From positions 1 to 8,699 of the forward strand of contig JAFQLA010000081.1 in the NCBI GenBank assembly GCA_017396725.1: a stretch of DNA of 8,699 bases, read 5' to 3'. This document shows positions 1 to 6,703 of the stretch, piece after piece (the first letter of the stretch is position 1; every line of letters starts with the position of its first letter). The notes beneath the pieces were generated by a model. That model was not told the origin of the DNA and searched no databases. It saw only the letters and a program-made list of their open reading frames with translations. The position numbers and the translations under genes are program-made. The DNA is from Oscillospiraceae bacterium. GTDB lineage: Bacteria; Bacillota_A; Clostridia; Oscillospirales; Oscillospiraceae.

Positions 1-99
1 GCAGTACACGGTACCGATGCTGCAGTGCAGCAGCAGTGCAGGCAGCGCCGCGCGGATCCACTTATTGGTGCGCCAGGATCCGTTTTTTGTAGTGCTCAT
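1..99 (-). CDS. OFA-type MFS transporter, N-terminal fragment
   Basis: The minus strand from the ATG at 97-99 stays open to the left edge and encodes 33 residues (MSTTKNGSWRTN, then KWIRAALPALLLHCSIGTVYC). The stretch after the basic start (WIRAALPALLLHCSIGTVYC) is, from memory, typical of the first membrane helix of the oxalate/formate antiporter (OFA) branch of the major facilitator superfamily, in which small carboxylates are exchanged or taken up across the cytoplasmic membrane. The start is supported by an AAAGGAAG ribosome binding site ten bases upstream and a promoter at 128-156. The rest of the gene lies outside the window, so substrate and integrity cannot be judged. The family call rests on a short conserved segment; being a membrane transporter is more certain than the exact substrate. 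Confidence 0.72.
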   Translation of the reverse strand, partial: MSTTKNGSWRTNKWIRAALPALLLHCSIGTVYC

Positions 100-118
100 A
101 GGAAAAACACTTCCTTTC

Positions 119-130
119 TTTGTTAACAAA
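119..130. promoter_or_regulatory. 12-bp perfect palindrome at the transporter promoter, possible operator
   Basis: The sequence TTTGTTAACAAA is its own reverse complement. It overlaps the downstream edge of the predicted -10 box of the transporter gene and covers the expected transcription start, which is where a repressor would act. Its half-site resembles those of Rex-type sites (TTGTTAANNNNTTAACAA) but lacks the four-base spacer, so no regulator can be named. An AT-rich 12-mer palindrome can also arise by chance. Confidence 0.3.
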
Positions 131-156
131 ATAGCACTCTCCCCTTTTGAAAGCAA
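128..156 (-). promoter_or_regulatory. Promoter of the OFA-type transporter gene
   Basis: Reading the minus strand, a -35 box TTGCTT (151-156) is followed by a 17-base spacer and a -10 box TATTTT (128-133). The expected start of transcription lies about 20-25 bases before the start codon at 99, giving a short leader that carries the ribosome binding site. This is a housekeeping-type sigma factor promoter by inspection only. Confidence 0.5.
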
Positions 157-208
157 GAAAAGCCAGCGCAAACCCTTGTAAAACGGGCTTTTTTACACAT
201 ATTTGCAC

Positions 209-247
209 AAAAAAGAACCCGGCGGAAATATCCGTCAGGTTCTTTTT
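209..247 (-). terminator. Intrinsic terminator of the vWA-lectin/nagZ operon
   Basis: On the minus strand, immediately after the nagZ stop codon (250-252), AAGAACC pairs with GGTTCTT around an inner stem (GGCGGA with TCCGTC, one G-T pair, one C-A mismatch outside it) and a four-base loop. A run of T follows the hairpin on the minus strand (complement of 209-214). The flanking A and T runs also let it work on the plus strand, but no plus-strand gene ends here. Confidence 0.8.
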
Positions 248-249
248 GA

Positions 250-1533
250 TCATTCTGTAAGAATGCCGCGGTTTTCCTTCAGCGTAAGGATACGCAGCAC
301 ACTCTCGTTGATCCGCTCTTCAGTGATCTCACCCGATTCCACAGCCGCAAGCAGCGCCTCAACGGCCGCATCCAAATCCAGCGGGCAAAGGAGCATATCC
401 ACCCCCGCCTTCACAGCCTTCACAGCGATCTCGCCGCTGGAATAGTGATCGGTCATAGCCTGCATCTGCAGCGCGTCCGTCATCACCACGCCGTCGAAGC
501 CCAGTTCGCCGCGGAGGATCTCCGTCACCATTTCGTAGGAAAATACCGCCGGCAGATCTTCATCCACATCCGTCACGATAAGATGGCCCATCATCACCGC
601 GTCCGCACCCGCTTCGATGCCCGCCTTGAAGGGCAGCAGTTCTTCAGCGCGGATCTCATCCATGGATTTATAAATGTATACCGAGCCGTAATGGCTGTCG
701 GCAGAGGTGTCACCGTGGCCGGGGAAATGCTTGAGGGTGCAGGCAACGCCGCCTTCATGGAAACCGGCCACCGCAGCCGCCACCAGTTCCGCCGCCTCTT
801 CGTAATCATCGCTGTAAGCGCGGTCACCGATGACGGTGTTATCGGGGTTGGACCACACATCCGCCACAGGAGCAAGGTCGGTATTGAAGCCGCAGGCAAC
901 AAGATCCTTGGCAATGGTCAGGGCGTTTTCCGCCGCCTTGTCCGTGCCTTCCTCCTTATAGTCCAGCATGGGGCCCACCCAGGTGGTTCCCACGGTGCTC
1001 ATCAGGCGGTTCACGCGGCCGCCCTCTTCATCGCAGGTAAAGATCATGGGGATCTTCACAAAGGTCTGGGTGGTCTCAAGCATGGTGGTCACCTGCTCGA
1101 TAGACTGCATGCTGCTCTTATCGTAGATAAAGCCGCCCACGGGGTATTCCTCCAGCGCCTTGCGGGTGGTCTCCCCGGCCGCCACCACCTGCGAAACGCC
1201 GGTGATATCACGGGGGAAAACAATAAAGAGCTGGCAGACCTTTTCATATAGTGTCATACCCTCAAGGGTGGTTTCCGCAAGGGTAGGCTCCGGTTCGGGA
1301 GGCGGCGCAGGCTCGGGATCGGTTTCCGCACCCTCGTCCGCACCCTGCTGTCCGCCGTCCTGCGCCGTGCCTTCGGTCTCACCGTCGACCGTGGGCGGGA
1401 TCTCCTCATCCCCCGTCAGCACACGGGGCAGCACCAGCGCCGCCGCGCCCACTACGAGAGCCAACGTCAGGAGAATGGGCAGCACAGGGGAGCGCCGCTT
1501 TCTTCTGGAAGCGCATCTTTTACCTTTCGCCAT
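250..1533 (-). CDS. nagZ: Membrane-anchored NagZ-type beta-N-acetylhexosaminidase (GH3)
   Basis: This 427-residue protein belongs to glycoside hydrolase family 3, whose NagZ members remove terminal N-acetylglucosamine from peptidoglycan fragments during cell-wall turnover. An Arg/Lys-rich N-terminus (residues 1-14) and a hydrophobic helix (about 17-37) form a signal anchor. A Pro/Glu/Asp-rich linker (about 41-88, with PEPAPPPEPEPT) leads to a single GH3 barrel (about 92-423). Visible signatures are DEEGGR (168-173) in the substrate pocket, the KHFPGHGDTSADSH loop (268-281) with the NagZ-specific Asp279/His281 acid-base dyad, and Asp353 in VMTDALQM as the expected nucleophile. No C-terminal GH3 accessory domain is present. 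The start codon has an AGAGG site nine bases upstream, and the gene lies 15 bases behind the vWA-lectin gene, so they are co-transcribed. The predicted topology puts the enzyme outside the membrane, unlike the cytosolic Gram-negative NagZ. Confidence 0.92.
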   Translation of the reverse strand: MAKGKRCASRRKRRSPVLPILLTLALVVGAAALVLPRVLTGDEEIPPTVDGETEGTAQDGGQQGADEGAETDPEPAPPPEPEPTLAETTLEGMTLYEKVCQLFIVFPRDITGVSQVVAAGETTRKALEEYPVGGFIYDKSSMQSIEQVTTMLETTQTFVKIPMIFTCDEEGGRVNRLMSTVGTTWVGPMLDYKEEGTDKAAENALTIAKDLVACGFNTDLAPVADVWSNPDNTVIGDRAYSDDYEEAAELVAAAVAGFHEGGVACTLKHFPGHGDTSADSHYGSVYIYKSMDEIRAEELLPFKAGIEAGADAVMMGHLIVTDVDEDLPAVFSYEMVTEILRGELGFDGVVMTDALQMQAMTDHYSSGEIAVKAVKAGVDMLLCPLDLDAAVEALLAAVESGEITEERINESVLRILTLKENRGILTE

Positions 1534-1548
1534 AAGCTTTCGCCTCTT

Positions 1549-3696
1549 TTAAATCTCAAATTCGCAGATATAGCCCATTTCGTCCGTCATGCTGGATACC
1601 ACCGCCGCGGGGTCGTTGCGCTGGTCGTTCCAGTTCCAGCCGCCCAGACTTTCGATATTCCAGAGCATGAGGTACCATTCGGGAGTACCGTCCTTATCCA
1701 CGCGGGAAGGCTCGTCAATGCACCAATCCGCGTAAGTAAAGTCTTCACCGGTGATCCAGTGGGCAAATACATTGCCCGCATCGTCATAGGAAGTATAACC
1801 GCCCAGCCACACATAGTTCACACCCTCGGCTTCCGCCATGGCGATGAGCAGCTCCTCTTCATCCTGAGAGGTAACGGTGGCAAGGTGGCCGCCCATGGCC
1901 TGGCAGCGGGCTGCCGCTTCTTCCCAGGTGCAGGCTTCCTTGATGAGCTCATAGCGGGTGGAGGCGCCGTCGGTGCCGATGGAGAGGACGGGCTCGAAGG
2001 TCTCAGAGGTCTCGCCCTTGAAGCCGCCGCCGCTGACTACCACTTCCACATCGCGGCGGCAGGTGCCGTCCACGGCAGCGTCACTGGTGTATTCCACCAC
2101 ATAGAGTTCCATCTGCTCAGAGTAGATGGTGGCAAAGATCTCTTCAAGATCGTAGAGGTCATCAATGAACCAGTAGCGGCCGCCGGTGCTCTCTGCGATA
2201 TTGCGCAGGGTATATTCTTCCACGCTGTAGCCTACGCCGATGATATAAACGGGGACCTGCCGTTCGTTGGCGTAATCGATAACATCCCACTCATCGTGAT
2301 CGCTCATATTGTCCATACCGTCGGTAAAGGCAATAACGCAGCGGGCGCCGCCCTGCAAAGCCGCATTGTGCACGCCGGTGTAAACGGCGTCATAGAAGGC
2401 GGTCATACCGTCGGTGGACATGTTGTTGATACCGTTGATAAGAAGGGTGCTGTCATTGGTGTAGTAGCACATCTGCTGCACGATATCGTCAAAGGCAAGG
2501 ATCTCCGCCTTGTCGCCGATGGCATAGTCCAGGTCGTTTACGAACTCGGTCATAACTTCCTTGATCTTTTCCATGTCGGAATAGGAGATACTGTCGCTCT
2601 TATCGGCAACGAGGTCGATATTCAGACCCTGATTGCCCTCCAGCACTTCCACGGAGTGGACTTCGCGGGAAACATATTCGCCGCCTTCCACTCTTTCACG
2701 GATGATAAAGGACTTGGGGCCCAGGTCTGCCACCGTCTCACCGCTGAGAGGATCTTCCACACGGAAATAGGCCTTCACCGTGGGATAGGCGCTGATATCG
2801 GTGGAAACGAGACGCACATTGGCAGGAGTAAATTCGGGGGTATAGTATTCAATGTTGCAGGGGATCACGAAGCGGCCGAAGGAAACCGTCACCATGGTAT
2901 CACGGTATTCGGGCTCATAGCCGCTGTCCGCGGATTCAAAGGTGATGGAAAGCTTGCCGCCTGCCACAGCGCAGGTGGTCACGGGGCGCTCTTCATCATC
3001 CTCTTCCACCACGGCGGAAACTTCCAGACCGTCGGAGGTACCGCAGTCGAAATTCACGGTGACATTGGGGAAGTTTTCGGTGATGATCTCGCAGTTTTTA
3101 TCGCTGATGGCGGAAGCTGCCAGCATCTGCTGGAAGTCGCCGTAGAGCGCATGGCTTTCCTTGACATTGAGCTCCTCAAGCACATCGCGGGCCTCATCGG
3201 AATCGCCCTGGAAGATCAGCGCCTCCGCAAGGCCAAGGCCTGCTTCCACGCTGCCGGGCTTGCGGTCCAGCGCTTCGCGGTAAGCTTCTTCCGCGGCGCG
3301 GTAATCTTCGTCAGCGAGATAGTCCGCGCCCTTATCCATGGCATCGTTATAGCCCTTGCCGCCGATGAGCAGCCACACTGCCACACCGATGGCCGCCAGC
3401 GCCACCGCCGCCGCGGGGATCACCACAGCCAGAAGAGGGAACTTTTTCTTGCCTGCGGACGCCTTGGGCACCTTAGGTGCTTTAGGTGCTTTGGGAGGCA
3501 CAGGAGCTGCGGGCGGTACGGGAGCCGCGCTCTCTGTCTCACCGCCCACGGTGCCGAAGACTGCCTTTTCGATATCTTCTTCAATGGCAGGCGCGGCTTC
3601 GGGAGCCGGAGCCTCCACAGGCTCATTCACCGTGCCGCAGTAGGGACAGAATTTTGCCGCATCCGAGATCTCCCGGCCACATTTGCTACAAAACAT
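1549..3696 (-). CDS. Zinc-ribbon/TPR/vWA/C-type-lectin surface protein
   Basis: A 715-residue multidomain protein. In order: a zinc ribbon at the N-terminus (Cys3, Cys6, Cys17, Cys20); an Ala/Pro/Lys linker with APK repeats (about 25-85); one membrane helix (about 86-112); TPR-like repeats (about 116-178); a beta-rich region (about 200-355); a von Willebrand A domain (about 357-535) with an intact metal-ion site (DKSDS 365-369, Thr432, Asp459 in FTDG); and a C-type lectin fold (about 582-715) with CTWEEAAARCQAMGGHLATV, WLGGY, WNWND and a closing GYICE. Topology predicts the ribbon inside and everything after the helix outside. vWA and lectin domains commonly bind protein or glycan ligands, so a role in adhesion, surface assembly or sensing is inferred; no ligand can be named. 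An in-frame GTG at 3748-3750 would add 18 residues, but the ATG at 3694-3696 has GGGGAGG five bases upstream and gives the ribbon a normal start. First gene of an operon with nagZ. Confidence 0.88.
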   Translation of the reverse strand: MFCSKCGREISDAAKFCPYCGTVNEPVEAPAPEAAPAIEEDIEKAVFGTVGGETESAAPVPPAAPVPPKAPKAPKVPKASAGKKKFPLLAVVIPAAAVALAAIGVAVWLLIGGKGYNDAMDKGADYLADEDYRAAEEAYREALDRKPGSVEAGLGLAEALIFQGDSDEARDVLEELNVKESHALYGDFQQMLAASAISDKNCEIITENFPNVTVNFDCGTSDGLEVSAVVEEDDEERPVTTCAVAGGKLSITFESADSGYEPEYRDTMVTVSFGRFVIPCNIEYYTPEFTPANVRLVSTDISAYPTVKAYFRVEDPLSGETVADLGPKSFIIRERVEGGEYVSREVHSVEVLEGNQGLNIDLVADKSDSISYSDMEKIKEVMTEFVNDLDYAIGDKAEILAFDDIVQQMCYYTNDSTLLINGINNMSTDGMTAFYDAVYTGVHNAALQGGARCVIAFTDGMDNMSDHDEWDVIDYANERQVPVYIIGVGYSVEEYTLRNIAESTGGRYWFIDDLYDLEEIFATIYSEQMELYVVEYTSDAAVDGTCRRDVEVVVSGGGFKGETSETFEPVLSIGTDGASTRYELIKEACTWEEAAARCQAMGGHLATVTSQDEEELLIAMAEAEGVNYVWLGGYTSYDDAGNVFAHWITGEDFTYADWCIDEPSRVDKDGTPEWYLMLWNIESLGGWNWNDQRNDPAAVVSSMTDEMGYICEFEI

Positions 3697-3701
3697 AATT
3701 T

Positions 3702-3708
3702 CCTCCCC
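3702..3708 (-). promoter_or_regulatory. Ribosome binding site deciding the start of the vWA-lectin gene
   Basis: GGGGAGG on the minus strand sits five bases before the ATG at 3694-3696. The upstream in-frame GTG at 3748-3750 lies only a few bases from the predicted transcription start and has no comparable site, so the ATG is preferred. Confidence 0.75.
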
Positions 3709-3761
3709 GAAGCTTTCGCTCCGTTTTCTCTTTCTTTTTTGCCGACACACTCAGCCCCCTC

Positions 3762-3790
3762 ATTTTACAACGAAACATCACCCCTTTCAA
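3762..3790 (-). promoter_or_regulatory. Promoter of the vWA-lectin/nagZ operon
   Basis: On the minus strand, TTGAAA (3785-3790) is separated by exactly 17 bases from TAAAAT (3762-3767). Transcription would begin near 3755, leaving a leader of about 58 bases before the start codon. It lies just downstream of the pgi terminator, so the operon is transcribed independently of pgi. Confidence 0.7.
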
Positions 3791-3822
3791 GGGCGAGCGG
3801 TTGTTTTTTATGCGCGCGGATG

Positions 3823-3863
3823 CATAAAAAAACACGGCGGCAAACTGCCGCCGTGCAGATTTT
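3823..3863 (-). terminator. Strong intrinsic terminator after pgi
   Basis: A perfect 10-bp stem (CACGGCGGCA at 3833-3842 with TGCCGCCGTG at 3846-3855) closes a three-base loop. On the minus strand, after pgi, it is followed by seven T residues (complement of 3826-3832). A T-rich run on the plus side (3859-3864) makes it potentially bidirectional, though the relevant gene is pgi. Confidence 0.92.
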
Positions 3864-5435
3864 TTATTCCGCCGCGTAAAACACGCTGTCGCAATAGGGG
3901 TCTCTTCTTTCCATGCCGATGCGCTTATCGTTGGCCGCCATATGGACCAGGAGATGGAACACATCGTCCGCCGGTTCGCCCACCGCCGCGGAGAGGTGAT
4001 AGGCTGTGCGGCGCCCGCCGCGGCGGGTGATCTCCCGCAAAAGGGCATTTTTCACTTCGATCATATGGTTTGCCGCCCGCTTGCCCGCTTCCACCGCAGG
4101 CTGATGGTAAGCATTGACGCCGATGAAAAGAGCATACAGACCCACCACACGCTCATAAAGCGCAATGAGCTGGCCGATATGGTAAGCCGTGACTTCGGGA
4201 ATGGTGACCACCATGGTGCGGCGGCCGAATTCCTCCAGCGTTTTCTTTACGCCCAGCATAAAGGCATTGAGATAATCGCCGCTGGTGCTCTCCGCGCCCA
4301 CCACCGTGGATTCGCCGTTATGATCGCGCAGCACCTGCACGAAGGTAACGAACACATTGTCCGGGCCGCAAAGCAGCTGCTGGGCATAGGAATGCTGGTC
4401 ACTGGTGCCCTTGTTGCCCATGACGATCAGGCCCTGATTCACGGTATTGCCCTGCATGTCCAGTTCCTTACCCAGAGATTCCATCACCAGCTGCTGGAGA
4501 TACTTGGTGAGAAGATCCAGAGAATCCTTATAGGGAAGCACCACCTGCGTGCTGCCGCCCTTGCCGCCGGTACAGCGGTACCAGCAAAGCGCCGTCATCA
4601 GCGCAGGGTTTTTCCGCACCTCACGGCGGCGGGAAAGCGCATCGCAATCGGCGGCGCCCCGCAGCAGCGCGCGGATATCCACACCCTGCAGCGCAAGAGG
4701 CAGAAGGCCCACCGCGGAAGTCACGGAAGTACGGCCGCCCACCCAATCCCACATGGGGAAACGGTCCAGCCAGCCCTCGGCGCAGGCGGTTTCATCCAGC
4801 CGGCTGCCCTCCGCGGTGACGCACACCGCGTGGCGGGCAAAATCAAGACCGTGGCGCTGATATACCTTCTGCGCCTCTACCATGCAGTTTCGCGTTTCAA
4901 TGGTGGAGCCGCTCTTGGAGATGATGATCATCATGGTCTCATCCATCTCAGCTTCCACCTCGGCAAAAACACGGTCGATGCCATCAGGGTCGGTATTATC
5001 CAGAGAGTACAGGCGCATTTTATCGTTGGGAGTATAGAGGGCGCGGGAGATAAAGACAGGGCCAAGGCTGCTGCCGCCGATGCCCGCCACCACCAGATTG
5101 CGGAACTTTTCGCCCCGCTCTGAGACGATCTTGCCGCTATGCACCGCCGCGGCGAATTTTTCCACCTTATCTACGCTCTCATCGATGAGGGCGGCAAGTT
5201 CTTCCGTGGGGGCAAGCTCGCTGCAGCGCAGCCAGTAGTGACCCACCATGCGCTCTTCATCGGGGTTCGCAATGGCGCCGCGCTCCAGTTCTTCCATCCC
5301 ATCCAGCGCGGCACGGATCTTGGGGGCCATTTCCTCAAGATAACTATCCTTGATCTCCATGCCTGCCCAGTCCACCGTCAGCTCCGTTTCGGGAGAGAAG
5401 AAAAGGCTCTCTTTGAAGTTTTTCCATTTCTGCAT
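3864..5435 (-). CDS. pgi: Glucose-6-phosphate isomerase, long form
   Basis: This cytosolic enzyme interconverts glucose 6-phosphate and fructose 6-phosphate in glycolysis and gluconeogenesis. The 523-residue protein carries two sugar isomerase (SIS) folds. Visible signatures are GIGGSSLG (118-125), the phosphate-binding SKSGST (173-178), WVGGRTSVTSAVG (231-243, matching the first family signature) and YHQPAVEAGK (443-452, second signature, with Lys452 as the expected active-site lysine). It is longer than the roughly 450-residue Bacillus-type enzyme and has GNKGTSDQHSY (340-350) where the animal and E. coli enzymes read GEPGTNGQHAF; from memory this resembles the cyanobacterial/plastid branch. 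A GTG nine bases upstream is an alternative start, but the ATG at 5433-5435 has AGGTG six bases before it. It has its own promoter and terminator, so it is monocistronic. Confidence 0.95.
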   Translation of the reverse strand: MQKWKNFKESLFFSPETELTVDWAGMEIKDSYLEEMAPKIRAALDGMEELERGAIANPDEERMVGHYWLRCSELAPTEELAALIDESVDKVEKFAAAVHSGKIVSERGEKFRNLVVAGIGGSSLGPVFISRALYTPNDKMRLYSLDNTDPDGIDRVFAEVEAEMDETMMIIISKSGSTIETRNCMVEAQKVYQRHGLDFARHAVCVTAEGSRLDETACAEGWLDRFPMWDWVGGRTSVTSAVGLLPLALQGVDIRALLRGAADCDALSRRREVRKNPALMTALCWYRCTGGKGGSTQVVLPYKDSLDLLTKYLQQLVMESLGKELDMQGNTVNQGLIVMGNKGTSDQHSYAQQLLCGPDNVFVTFVQVLRDHNGESTVVGAESTSGDYLNAFMLGVKKTLEEFGRRTMVVTIPEVTAYHIGQLIALYERVVGLYALFIGVNAYHQPAVEAGKRAANHMIEVKNALLREITRRGGRRTAYHLSAAVGEPADDVFHLLVHMAANDKRIGMERRDPYCDSVFYAAE

Positions 5436-5441
5436 GCACAA

Positions 5442-5446
5442 CACCT
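5442..5446 (-). promoter_or_regulatory. Ribosome binding site deciding the pgi start
   Basis: AGGTG on the minus strand lies six bases before the ATG at 5433-5435. The alternative GTG start at 5442-5444 overlaps this element and would have no ribosome binding site of its own, so the ATG is preferred. The match is modest. Confidence 0.5.
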
Positions 5447-5478
5447 GCCATTTGAAGCATTTTTCTCTAATCCTATGG

Positions 5479-5507
5479 ATTATATCATCTTTTTGCGCTC
5501 TTGCCTA
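5479..5507 (-). promoter_or_regulatory. Promoter of pgi
   Basis: On the minus strand a perfect -10 box TATAAT (5479-5484) lies 17 bases after a weaker -35 box TAGGCA (5502-5507, four of six matches). The resulting leader to the start codon is about 35-40 bases. Confidence 0.65.
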
Positions 5508-5545
5508 CCTTTTCCCCGCAGAAAAAATAATTCTCCCCTCTGCCC

Positions 5546-5574
5546 TTGCTACCTTTGGTATTTGGGTCTATAAT
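5546..5574 (+). promoter_or_regulatory. Promoter of the fliB-like/pnuC operon
   Basis: TTGCTA (5546-5551), a 17-base spacer and a perfect TATAAT (5569-5574) precede the gene. Transcription would start near 5581, about 23 bases before the start codon. It diverges from the pgi promoter, with 38 bases between the two -35 boxes. Confidence 0.7.
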
Positions 5575-5590
5575 AATGTGAGTTTTTCAG

Positions 5591-5596
5591 AGGAGG
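5591..5596 (+). promoter_or_regulatory. Ribosome binding site deciding the fliB-like start
   Basis: AGGAGG is seven bases before the ATG at 5604 but only one base before the ATG at 5598. Normal spacing therefore favours 5604 as the start. Confidence 0.8.
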
Positions 5597-5603
5597 GATG
5601 CAT

Positions 5604-6686
5604 ATGCGGCTTTGCACGCCGGATTATTACGAGTCTTTTCACTGTATCGCCCACCTCTGCGAGGACACCTGCTGCGCGGCATGGGAAGTGGTGGTGGATG
5701 AGGCTTCCGCCGAACGCTATCGCGCCTGCACCGCGCCCATCGGCGAAAAGCTCCGCGCCTGCCTGCATCACGACGGCGAGGACTATGTTTTCCCCCTCAA
5801 GGACGGCCGCTGTCCCTTTTTGAGAGCGGATCTGCTCTGTGAGCTTCACGCCGCCATCGGAGAGGAAAATCTCTGCCGCACCTGCGCCCTCTACCCCCGC
5901 CATATCGAAGTTTTCGGTGACCGCAAGGAAGTGGGGCTGGGTCTTTCCTGCCCGGAGGTCGCCCGCATGGTCATGGTCCACGAGACCCCCATCACCTTTC
6001 CCCTTTCCACCGTTGACGAAGCACCCGATTTTACGGATGATCTGGATGGACGGCTCTACTTTTCCCTCTTCACCGCGCGGAAAACCGCTTTTGCCATCGC
6101 GCAGGACCGCAGCTATTCCGTCGCGCAGCGCGCCGCGCTGCTTTTGGTTTTCGCCCGCCGCATCCAAAGCCTTATGAACCGTCGCCATATCGGCGATATC
6201 CTCCCTCTCGCGGCAGATTTTCTGCAGGAAGATACCCGCAGGAGGGCGCTGAGATCCTGCCGGGGCGGCAGCTGCACCCTCCCCGATATCATCAAGGCTC
6301 ACCGCGGCCTTGAGATTTTGACGGATCGCTGGCAGGAAACTTTGGATACCCTTGCCGCCGCGCCTTCCTTTGGGAAGATCTTCGGCAAGACCCACGGCTA
6401 TGAAAACTTCCTTGTCTACTGGATCTTCCGCTATTTCCTCAAGGCGGTTTATGACCGCGAGCTTCTCTGGCGCATGCAGTGGGGCGTATCGGGTCTCGCG
6501 CTTTTACTGCTGTGGGACAGCCGCACGGAAACGCTTACAGACGCCGCGCAGGCAGATCATATGCATCTTTATTCCCGCGAGGTGGAGCATTGCGAGGAAA
6601 ATATCGCCGCGCTGCGTGAGCTCGCCGCAGCAGAGCCCTTTGCCGTGGAAAACCTTGCTTTTCTGCTCAGCTCTCTTCCCCTTTGA
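5604..6686 (+). CDS. fliB: FliB-like flagellin lysine-N-methylase family protein
   Basis: A 360-residue protein that matches the FliB family, named for the Salmonella enzyme that methylates lysines on flagellin. The N-terminal third is cysteine-rich: Cys14, Cys19, Cys23 and Cys24 in FHCIAHLCEDTCCAAW, then Cys70, Cys79, Cys91 and Cys94 (CRTCALYP) and Cys116 (LSCPEVAR). This spacing suggests metal or iron-sulfur binding; FliB is reported to be an iron-sulfur protein. The C-terminal half is mostly helical and contains ENFLVYWIFRYFLK (267-280), a segment I recall as conserved in this family. There is no signal peptide, so it should be cytoplasmic. The start at 5604 is chosen by the AGGAGG spacing. 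pnuC follows after 17 bases, so the two form an operon. No flagellar gene is visible here, so the true substrate may not be flagellin; the symbol reflects family membership only. Confidence 0.75.
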   Translation: MRLCTPDYYESFHCIAHLCEDTCCAAWEVVVDEASAERYRACTAPIGEKLRACLHHDGEDYVFPLKDGRCPFLRADLLCELHAAIGEENLCRTCALYPRHIEVFGDRKEVGLGLSCPEVARMVMVHETPITFPLSTVDEAPDFTDDLDGRLYFSLFTARKTAFAIAQDRSYSVAQRAALLLVFARRIQSLMNRRHIGDILPLAADFLQEDTRRRALRSCRGGSCTLPDIIKAHRGLEILTDRWQETLDTLAAAPSFGKIFGKTHGYENFLVYWIFRYFLKAVYDRELLWRMQWGVSGLALLLLWDSRTETLTDAAQADHMHLYSREVEHCEENIAALRELAAAEPFAVENLAFLLSSLPL

Positions 6687-6689
6687 TTT

Positions 6690-6694
6690 GGAGG
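6690..6694 (+). promoter_or_regulatory. Ribosome binding site deciding the pnuC start
   Basis: GGAGG lies nine bases before the ATG at 6704 and only three before the in-frame ATG at 6698. The spacing supports 6704. The longer reading from 6683, overlapping the fliB-like stop codon, has no site. Confidence 0.7.
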
Positions 6695-6703
6695 TCAATG
6701 ATA

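Noticed and set aside
158..192. Inverted repeat AAAAGCC / GGCTTTT with a loop of about 21 bases between nagZ and the transporter gene
   Set aside because: The stem is only seven pairs with a large loop and lies just upstream of a promoter; a terminator already sits after nagZ, so this is not called.
62..253. 63-residue minus-strand open frame over the transporter start and intergenic region
   Set aside because: It overlaps the better supported transporter start in another frame and runs through the nagZ terminator and transporter promoter; no ribosome binding site fits.
445..1251. 268-residue plus-strand open frame antisense to nagZ
   Set aside because: No domain, no suitable ribosome binding site and opposite a well-supported GH3 gene.
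1534..3719. The same ten bases, AAGCTTTCGC, just upstream of both nagZ (1534-1543) and the vWA-lectin gene (3710-3719)
   Set aside because: Ten bases shared between two purine-rich leaders is weak and could be chance; no structure or known site is matched.
1759..3879. 706-residue open frame on the plus strand, antisense to the vWA-lectin gene
   Set aside because: It is the complement of a gene with clear domains, a promoter and a ribosome binding site. Its translation is rich in His, Gly, Ala and Val with no recognisable domain, as expected for an antisense shadow in GC-rich DNA.
3942..5123. 393-residue plus-strand open frame antisense to pgi
   Set aside because: It lies opposite an unmistakable pgi and is His/Arg/Ala-rich without family motifs; treated as a shadow.
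5568..6395. 275-residue minus-strand open frame antisense to the fliB-like gene
   Set aside because: Low-complexity Gly/Ala/Asp-rich translation, opposite a gene with promoter, ribosome binding site and family motifs.
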